A stretch of DNA of 64,000 nucleotides from Hydrangea macrophylla (lineage: Eukaryota; Streptophyta; Magnoliopsida; Cornales; Hydrangeaceae): contig CM066984.1 in NCBI GenBank assembly GCA_033977485.1, positions 33,523,501 to 33,587,500 of the forward strand, read 5' to 3'. The notes under the pieces were generated by a model that saw only the letters and a list, made by a program, of their open reading frames with translations, had not been told where the DNA came from and did not search any database. Every line of letters starts with the position of its first letter. Positions within the stretch are counted from its first letter, which is position 1. This document shows, one piece after another, positions 40,501 to 49,955 of the stretch. The position numbers and the translations under genes were made by a program.

Positions 40501-43500
40501 CCATCAAGAGTGGCAAATGCCTCTTAGAGAGAAGGCATAGGGGATACGTTGACAATTTGTGTTCGAAGAGACTCGATCTCAGGTTTCAAACCCATCAGAA
40601 ACTGATATGTATGATGATGATTGATGTGCTGAATGGTAGTGTCTGAAGAATCATTAAGGGGCTCATATTGAGCCAATTCCTCCCAGCGAGCCTGGAGATA
40701 ACCGAAATAGTCAGTAACAAAGAGTCTCAAAGTCTCCTCGGTAGCATGATGGATCTCACGATACAGCTCGAAAATCCGTGAACAATTGCGCTCATGCGCA
40801 TACATTTTGGTCAAAGCAGACCAGAAACCACGTACTGTATCATGGTACATGAAGATATAATAGATACGTTTCTCTATGGAGGTAAAGATCCACCCAAGAT
40901 TTGTAATTTTCGATATCCCATTGCACACGCTTAAGGTCAGTGACAGACGGCTTGGGTTCAACAGCAAGTATCCAACCAGATTTGCCCTTTTCTCCCAAGA
41001 AAAGGCGAAACGAACAAGACCAAGCAGCAAAGTTCCTTCCGTTCAACAAAACACTAGTAACATGATGAGCAGGTGCATGTTGGGACAGAGAGAGATCTGC
41101 GCGAGGTGCAGTTTCGATATTCTTGATAGGATCCGTCATTGTAACAGTAGAAATAACCCAAATAAACTATAAGAGAACTCCAGAGAACGCAAAGCTGCCC
41201 GGGAAAAAACTGAGTAGAAATAGGTCACTACAACCACTGAAAGAATTGTTAGGAAGTAGATGGGGCCACCAGAGAAAAATCGGTAGCCCAAACAGAGAAT
41301 AAAATGAGCACTTAAGGCTCTATCGCATCACGAGGATGCAAAGAAGGGCCCACAAAGGGGCAGGCGACAGCACCTAGGGCTGTCATAGGTGCAGGGGGCC
41401 TCGGAGTGGGCTGGGTGAAGCTCGCCGAGGCTACTGGAGGCTGCCGGAGGTGGTGTGGTGTACAGCGAAGGTGGCGGTGGTGGTGGTGGTGTTTGGGCTG
41501 GCCAAAAGTGGTGAGGCTAGGGTTTTCTCCTTGTGTTGGCTTTGATACCAAGAAGAAAGAAATGGGGAAAACTATTTTATTTCCAACAACTGTTGACGGG
41601 GATGAGCGTCGCCGTCGCTTACTTCAGCCGCCAGCTTTACCTGAGCTATCTTAGGTACCTGATCATATGGCTTTTGCTGCCTCTTCTGGCGCAACCACTT
41701 GTCCTCTTGGTTCTCGTAACTGCCCTTTCTGTAGTCATTGTGGTACTCTTGGTCATGTAAATGACCGTTGCTTCAAGTTTCATCCCAAACTGCAGGAGAA
41801 ATATGCCCGGAATAAAGGGAAGGCTCCATCTCGTACCGCTGCTATTGTAGAGACAGCTCCGTCTTCAGATCTTCTCCAGCTCTAGGCTCAGATGGGTTAG
41901 CTACAGTCTCAGTTGGGGACCCTACTTCAGCAAGGTTCTCATTCTGGCAACTCCTACTGCTACTCTGGCCTCAGCTACTCCTACCATGGCCCTTCATGTT
42001 AGGTCTGGAAATCCATCTTGGATTCTGGGTTCCGGTGCCAATGAACATATGACTAGTGAGTCGTCCCTATTTTCTTCTGTTGCTCTGTTCGTTTTGCTGA
42101 TGGGTCTACTCTTAATGTCCGGAGTATAGTTGATGTTTGCCTTTCCCCTAGTATCTCCATCTCATCTGTCCTCCTTGTTCCTACCTTCTTATAATCTTCT
42201 TTCTGGTAGCCATCTTGCAAAATCTCTCAATTGTGTGGTGGTGTTCTTACCTGATTGTTGGTTCTCGCATGATCGGATTTCGAAGAAGATTTTTGGCAGG
42301 GAATATGAGTGGGATGGCCTCTAGGCCCTCTACTAGTTTGGTGATCCTCTTGGCAGGAGTTTGTTGTCCTTTGGTCTTCAGGCTTGTTTTGCCTGTTTCC
42401 GAGTCTTCTAGTTTTTCTTTAGTCTTTACATTTGTGGCACACGCGCTTGGCCATGCAAACTTTAAATATCTTTGTCGACTTTTCCTATTATTGAATAAAG
42501 CCTGCCAGAAATTTAAATTTAATTATGTGATATGTGAACTATCCAAGCATATTCGTTTTAGTTTTATTCCTCGCATCGTGCACCATGTGCTTCTGTTATT
42601 TCTTGGCATCGCTATTATGTCACATTTATTGACGACTATACTAGTGCACTTGGGTTTACCTGCTAAAGAAAAAATAAGAAGTTTTTTCCTTGTTTTCCAA
42701 CTTCTTGACCATGATTAAAACTCAATATAGCACTTCTGTTCTTAATCTTCGTTTTGACTATTGTCTGGAATACATTACTAATGAGTTTTGAGCTGAACTT
42801 AATGCGCATGGTCTTCTCCAGCAGCTCACATATCCTTACATTCCTGAGCAGAATGTTGTCCGATGTCTTCTGTGTGCAATGAATGTACCCAAATATCTAT
42901 GGCAACTGGCCGTTCTCACGCCACCTTTCTCCTTAATCGAACTCCTAGTTGTGTCTTGCAAGGTAAAGCACCCATGCAACTTCTTCAGCCCGACAAAACC
43001 CTCTTTGTTATCTACCACGTGTCTTTGGGTGTACCTGTTTTGTCCAGAACCGCAGTCCTTTTCGCACTAAATTAGACAATAAGGCTATCTACTCCATCTT
43101 CCTAGGCTACTCAGCTATGTGAAAAGGTTAGCGGTGTTATGACCGTACCACTTGTCATATGTATCATTCTTCGGATGTTACATTCCTGGAAGATATGCCT
43201 AATTTTGCAGGTTTTTGGTCTCTATCTGAACCCCCCTATCAATGAAGTCCCAGAGGATTCAAGCTTGCTTCCGCAGCCGGTTCCTCTGCTTGACTCATCC
43301 CCTTTGGATGCTTCCTCTTTTCTTCCTCTGGTTATCACCACACCTCATACCCAAGTTTACTCTCGCCATGCTCCCGCTCCGACTCCTTTGCCAGCATTTT
43401 CTCCGGAATCTGGTAATGTTTTTTCCCTGTAACTTCTGTTCCTTCTAGAAATCTCTCTAGACTCCGTCGACCTTCTAATCATTATGGTTTGTCTGGCAGT

Positions 43501-46500
43501 CCTAATCACCCCAATGCTCAGATTCCTATCGCGCTTTTCTTAGTCAGGTATATTCTACTCCCATTTGAGGCCCTTCAGGATCCTCACTGGCCTCAGTGGG
43601 TGACTGCCATGACACTGGAGATGGATGCTCTTCAGCGTAACCAGACTTGGGATCTTGTTTCATTGCCCTAGGGTGAGAAAATCGTTGGCTACATTCTCAG
43701 TATTAAATATCAGTCTAATGGTACTATTTGGCGATACAAGTCTCGTCTGGTTGCTAAACACTTTACCTAAATTTAAGGCAAGGATTATGGTGCTACGTTT
43801 GCCCCTATGGCAAAACTGACCTCGATTTGTCTTATCATATCTTTGGCTGCATCTCATTTGTGGCCCCTACACTAAATGGATGTCAAGAATGCATTCTTGA
43901 ATGGGGACTTGGATGAAACTATCTATATGGATCCTCCGCCGGGTTTTCGGGCTAAGGGGGAGTATTCAGGGAAGGTTTGCCGTTTATGGAAATCCTTGTA
44001 TGGCCTTAAGCAATCTACTCGAGCGTGGTTCAATCGCTTAGTGAGGTTATTATATCCTTGGGCTTCACTCGATGTCACTCTGACCACACCTGCTTCACTC
44101 ATCGTCGTCTTGACGCTCGGTCTGTTATTCTGTTGGTTTATGTTGATGATATTATTATTACAGGAGATGATGGTCTGGGTATTGCCAAGGTCAAGAAGGC
44201 CCTTAGTCCGTTGATGTTAAAGACCTAGGCCCTCCTTGGTACTTCTTGGGATAGAGGTTGCTCGTACTCGCTAAGGTATCTCATTGTCTTAACGAAAGTA
44301 TACTCTGGATTTCCTGTAGGATACTGGTATAATGAGGTGTTGTCCAGCCTCCACTCCCATGGATCCTAATCATAAGTTGTCAAGCGAGTTCGGTATATCA
44401 GTGTATTGTTGGCCATCTTATCTACTTGACTAACACTCCACCCGACATTACATTTGTTGGTAGTGTTGTCAGTCAATTCATGCATGCTCCTCGATCATCT
44501 CATCTTGATGTTGTTCATCACATTCTTCGGTATCTGAAGACTTGTCCAGGATTTGGGTTATTTTAAATTTTTTTTTTCTGTAGGATTGCATCACAAATGC
44601 TGACTATGCATGGTTTAAGAGTGATTGTCGTTCTACTTCTGAATATTATGTACCTTCTACGGGAGCCATCTTATCTCGTGGAAAAGTAAGAAACAGGCTG
44701 TTGTTTCTCATTCTTCCACTGAGGCAAAGTATCGGGCTATAGCCCAGGGCACACATGAGCTTCTATGGCTTCGTTCAATACTGAAAGAGTTAGTTATCCA
44801 GTTACAGACTGATCGACCTTGTTCTATGATAATAAGTCTGCCCTCATGCTGGCATGTGATGAACGTACTAAGCATATTGAAGTGGATGTTCATTTCATTG
44901 AGGGAAAGTTCGATCTAGAGTCATCATCCCAGAATTTGTACCCTCATCTAGCCAGGCTACCGATTTGTTCACAAAGTCTGTTGGTCCTTCACCTCGTCTT
45001 TGGTCAAGGTGGGTCTCGTTGATATCTTCGCTCCAGCTTGAGAGGGAGTGTTGGAATATTTATCTATTTATTAAGGTCAAACCCGTGATTTATGGATCAC
45101 AGGCTTTTAGGAATAGAATGATTGTAATATGTTATTTCCTTGTTTTCTCTTTCCTTTTCTAGTTTTCTAGCTTGTATATATACCCATACACATTGGTGGA
45201 ATAATGTAAGAATTATTTTTCCCCAGCTTCAATTTCTTCTCTACTCAATGGCAGCATTTGCAGTTCTCAGATTGAAACTGGGCCAAAGCACATCCTTTGT
45301 TTCCTTCCTTAGACTTGACATGTTGGCAAGACACGATGCTCCCATATTTCTAAAACACAAATGGTTCATATGTATGGTAAACAAAAGACAAAAATTGGGT
45401 TAAATAGCTGAATAAACCTAATATTTGTAGGTTGTTTTAATGTATGCAAATGATTTCAGCCATTATATCCTTTTGAATCTCAACTGTAGTCACACACCTT
45501 CTCACTGTGGCTGCCACTCATAGGGAGTTTAGATAGAAAACTTAGTAAGGATAACCATGATTCAGTGACATGAGAACTGGTCATGACTGAAACATTTGAA
45601 TTATTTTAATTCAACTTGATTTTTAGTTGAGACAGTTGACTCTGACCTAACCAGAGGATGATCATTTAGTGATACAACTTGTTATGGATACGAGAAAACA
45701 CATCTTTATCCAATATCTTACCAAACTCAGTGTTAACTCCATGGAGACAATAAAGTATATTGTTGCCCCTATTTAAACAGCTCCCTTCCCATTACTGTTA
45801 TGGTAGATTTGGTGGTTAACTGAGACAGTCCACTTCCCAGTTCCCATTTATTAATAAGTGGAATATTGTGTCTAGGTAGAAGAATGTGATTTGCAACATA
45901 ACCTAAGCATTCCCTTAGTTAGAAAATTCGTAAAGAATGGCTCAGAAGGAAGTGCAATTCAGATCGAATTGTGATTTGCAGCATAACCTAAACTTAGGGG
46001 ATGGCTTACAAGAATTTGAATTACGGTTTCCTAAATTTTACCTTCAATTTTCTACTCTTTCATTCTCTTGAATGTTTCCCCTCGAGTTCTAATCCTCAAT
46101 TTCGTATTCAAACTTTCCCCTCCAAGCTGTGGCCAATTGCGACCATTTTCCTTACCTTTTTGCCTATTGTGATGACTAAGAGCCAAGATTCCCGAGGCAG
46201 GAAGGCCAAGATGGATGAGGTGAGGTGAGTGGAGGTGAGTTGTGGGTACTAGTCCCACATCGCCTGGGGTGAAGATCATGAACTAGTTGATAAGGCTGAC
46301 TCGCCCCTTTACTTGCAACAAGGCAGTTTAAAACCGTGAGGGAGCTAAACTCAAAGGAACTTCGCAATTAAGCGTACTGCTGCCAGAGCGTACCAGGAGT
46401 ACCAGGATGGATGACCCCTGGAAGTTCTTTGTGTTTAGGCCCAAAGAGGACAATATTGTTGCTAGATGGGGGGATAAGTCGTTACAAATGGTATCAATGC

Positions 46501-49500
46501 GGAAACCCAGCCGGAAGTGTGGGGCGAGACCCTCACGAGGACGTGTGGCTCTTAAGGAGGGTGGATTGTGATGACCAAGAACTAAGATTCTTGAGCAGGA
46601 AGGCCAAGATAGGTGAGGTGAGGTGAGGTGAGGTGAGGTGTGGGTACTTGTCCCACATCGCTTGGGGTGAAGATCATAAACTAGTTGATAAGGTTTAATC
46701 CCTCCTCTACTTGCAACAAGGCCTTTTAAAACCGTGAGGGAGCTAAACTCAAAGAAACTCTGTAGTTAAGCGTGCTGCTGCCAGAGGAGTACCAGGATGG
46801 GTGATCCTTGGGAAGTTCTTTGTGTTTAGGCCCAAAGCGGACAATATTGTTGGTAGATGGCGGGATAGGTCGTTACACCTATTGAGTAACATACTAACAC
46901 CCAAAACCATAGTAGTTATTGTCATAACTTCCTGCATCTAGTTTTGTAGGAGCCACCCAACCTAGGTAGCACTGGTGAGAGCCAATGTAGTTCCAAATGA
47001 GAGAGAGAATCAACGGTGATGAATGGGTATACAGTATATGGTGGAGGTTTAAGAGGGATTAAGATTGTGGAGTTGCTGGAGTTATGAGTCTGTGAGAGTG
47101 TTTGAGAGGTTAAGGTTGGTGGTGAAGAGCGGAGGAGTAGGGTGATAAGTGTAGTGACGACAGTGGATGAATAGTCAATGGAGAGTCAAGGCTCAGGAGT
47201 AAAAGCTTTGTTGATCGCATTTTATTTGAGGGAACAAAGGTCTTGGAATAACAGTTGTTTATTCTTAGAGAGGGGTTAGAGAAAATAATCTTGGGTTGCA
47301 ATCGTTGGGAGGAGAGTGAAAGGGTCTTTCCATTGTTGAAGTAGGGGTATTTATACTGGATTAGGAAGAGGTGTGGCGGTTGAGGGGCATTTAATGAGAT
47401 GTGAAGTATTCGACGTGCATTAAATGGGGTTTTGAGGCGTTGAGGCGCCGAAGGCAAGCATTGAGGTCATTCAACGGGATTTGGGGTGGCTCACTGACAC
47501 TGAATGAGATGTGAGGTTTGTGCGGCGCCGAGGGGTGGTGTGATGAGATATACAGTAGAGGGAGTTGTTGAGGTGTGGGTTGGTGTGAGTATTAGAGAGG
47601 GTTGAGGAGGTATGGTTCCCTTGTCTTAGGGAGGGTTTGGCGAGGACGGGGGTGGCACGTGAGTGATCACGTGTCTCTCTTTCTCTTTGGAACCAACCCT
47701 AACTTTGCCTGTGAGGGGCGTTAAGTTAGGGAGATGCCCTTGACCCTAGCCACCTAGCCATGAACTCTCGAGATCTCAGTAGATGTGGCCACCCTCAAGT
47801 ACTGCTCCCTTCCTGAGGATGGTTGATCCAAATGCTAAAGTGTTTGATGGGTAAAAAGGCAGCCCGGTGCACGAAGCTCCCGCAGTGCGGGGTCCGGGGA
47901 AGGGTCGGACCACATTGGGTCAATTGTATGCAGCCTTACCCTGCTTTTTTGCAAGAGGTTGTTTGATGGGTAAAGCATATATCTAATATTTATATATATA
48001 TATAAATAAACATATACATAAGCGTGTTAGTTAGTATAAGTTGCTTAGGAATTTAGGAAGTGGCAGGTATGATGGAACGTCTTGGAGGAGGAATGGAGTG
48101 TTCACTGTGTATTGGAGGGTTGGTGGCGAGGCAAGCGTATGTACTTGTGTCGTATTGGAAGGGTTGTGGCGGAATGGCCACTTGTTACATTATGGAGGGT
48201 TGTGCCTTGGAGTGGTGAAACGCACTGGGGGCAGCGGTAGTAGCTGGAGGGGTTAACGTACTGGGGCAGCGGTAGTACTGGAGGGGTTAATGTACTGGGT
48301 ATCGGTAGTACTCGAGGGGTGAACGCAGTGGGGCAGCGATAGTACTGGAGGGGTGAACACACAGGCACCTTGGTATGGGAAGGGTGAACGTACTAGGGCA
48401 ACAGTAGTACTGGAGGGTAGCGGTCCCCTCTTGTAGGGAACGGTCATGTGCTACGTATGTGACCCTCGATGTTTGGATGTGGGTTTAGCTGTCATCCAAG
48501 TGGAGATGAATCATTAGACTTGTCCGGGACATGTGATGTTGGGTGTGACGTGGACACATACCACGTAGTTGGCTATTACCAATTACCTACAGTGTTCTTT
48601 TTCACAAGAATGCAACAAAAAAGCCCGAGCCACACTCCAAAAGAACTCAATGAATCCACAGAGCACCCAGTACGGGTGCTCACCAAGTACAGGTGCAACG
48701 ACCTTTTCGAAGAGTCTGTGTTTTATAGCACCGAACCTATGAGTCTATGACTTCTAGAACACTTCCAACCTTCTCCTTCTATAATTCATATAACCGTCTT
48801 TCTACCATTTTAAGCCGCAATCACAAAACATCAAAAGTATAATTTTAAGTTTTCTAGACAACGTAATTTCACGCCTAAAGGTTGCGATTTCTCCGTATGT
48901 TCAGTTGGAAGAGTCTCCTTGTTTGGGTGACTGAAGAGCCTTGGAAGAGGTTTTTTGTTATTTGAGGAGTGAATGATTCTACAACTTGAACATCTTTTAG
49001 AGAAAGAAGAAAGGGTAAAGGAAAAGTTAAGAAAACTAATTCCATATGGTTTCCTTTTATGCATAAATAGCATTAGAGAGTAAACGTTTCAAAAATATTA
49101 TAGAGACTGAAGAAAAGAGGAGATGAAATGAGTATCAAAATTGGATATTGTTATTTCATTTTTCACCCTATGTTCTTGTCCTTCCTATTTTCCGCACTAA
49201 CCAAACAAAAAGTGTTTTCTTTCTCATGAACAGTTGAACACTCTTAATTGCCCAACCCATAAGAGGAGGGGAACCACCACCATAGGGTTTTCTTTCCGCA
49301 CTAATTCACTTAAGCTCAAAACTAACCACTTAGAGCACTTGGTAAGTGAAATTGAAAATAGAAAAAAGCACAAAGGTATCTACCCAAAGGCTTAGCAATG
49401 CTGAGTATCCAAATAAGGCATAAAAAATGGCAATTGAAATTTACAGTAAATTGGCTTGGGTCAAACAGAACAACTCATTAGAAGTAATTGGGTGTTTTCC

Positions 49501-49909
49501 TAGACTAGTCTACTTATAAACATTTAGTCGTTCATTTCGATCCACCTGTCCCAATGACACTAGAGAGTAGAGACACAACTTGAAATCTATTAGGACAAAC
49601 CAATCTTAAGAGAGGGAGTTGGGCGAACTTTCCTAATGATTTGTTCTAATTGCGATTGATTCTAATAAAATCCATCTATTACAGATTCGTATTTGTAGGT
49701 AGATGTAGATCAATCCACTAATAACAAAAATAAAAGTAAAAAACCCACAATTTCTTAAGGAAAAGGAAACTACAGGAGCACAGGGGCATACCTTCAGTGG
49801 TCTCCAAAGATATGGTGGCGAAAGGGAGCTCGCATAAGGTAGCCGAAGCGGCAAAATTTGAAGCCATACGCGTAACCCTAACTCCTCCGTTTCCGGCGCT
49901 GTAGTGAAG

Positions 49910-49955
<46 letters not shown>

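Larger units (their letters stand above)
36824..41588 (-). mobile_element. Ty1/copia element E with 38-bp LTRs, inserted in gag of B
   Basis: Two 38-bp terminal repeats (36824-36861, 41551-41588), flanked by ACTAT (36819-36823) and ACTGT (41589-41593), a 5-bp TSD with one change. Next to the right repeat is the PBS complement GCTTTGATACCA (41539-41550); next to the left one the purine-tract complement CTCCCTCTCAAGCT (36862-36875). Gag, protease, integrase, RT and RNase H are all present in copia order, 4.8 kb in total. Excision restores the B gag frame (AFAT then [11 protein letters not shown]). Confidence 0.92.
23692..45240 (+). mobile_element. Ty1/copia element B (about 4.9 kb itself) carrying nested elements C, D and E
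   Basis: Two 192-bp LTRs at 23692-23883 and 45049-45240 bracket a copia coding region in + orientation, with PBS TGGTATCAGAGC at 23884-23895 and purine tract TTGAGAGGGAG at 45038-45048. Gag is split by element C at 24569 and by element E at 36824; once both are excised the gag reading order is continuous. Flanks ACTTA (23687-23691) and ACTCA (45243-45247) resemble a TSD, but the right one is 2 bp off the LTR end, so I treat the TSD as unproven. Coding frames are broken throughout. Confidence 0.93.
46168..46877 (+). mobile_element. Cassandra-type TRIM with 5S rRNA-like LTRs
   Basis: Two LTRs of 319 and 311 bp surround only 80 bp of interior. The first LTR is followed by PBS TGGTATCAATGC (46489-46500), and the purine tract AAGGAGGGTGGA precedes the second. 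Perfect 5-bp TSD CCTAT at 46163-46167 and 46878-46882. Each LTR carries a 5S rRNA-like block, the hallmark of Cassandra, a widespread plant terminal-repeat retrotransposon in miniature that encodes no protein and depends on other elements. Confidence 0.95.

Noticed and set aside
46345..46830. Functional 5S rRNA genes
   Set aside because: The 5S-like blocks are partial, diverged and embedded in Cassandra LTRs; they are not complete 5S genes.
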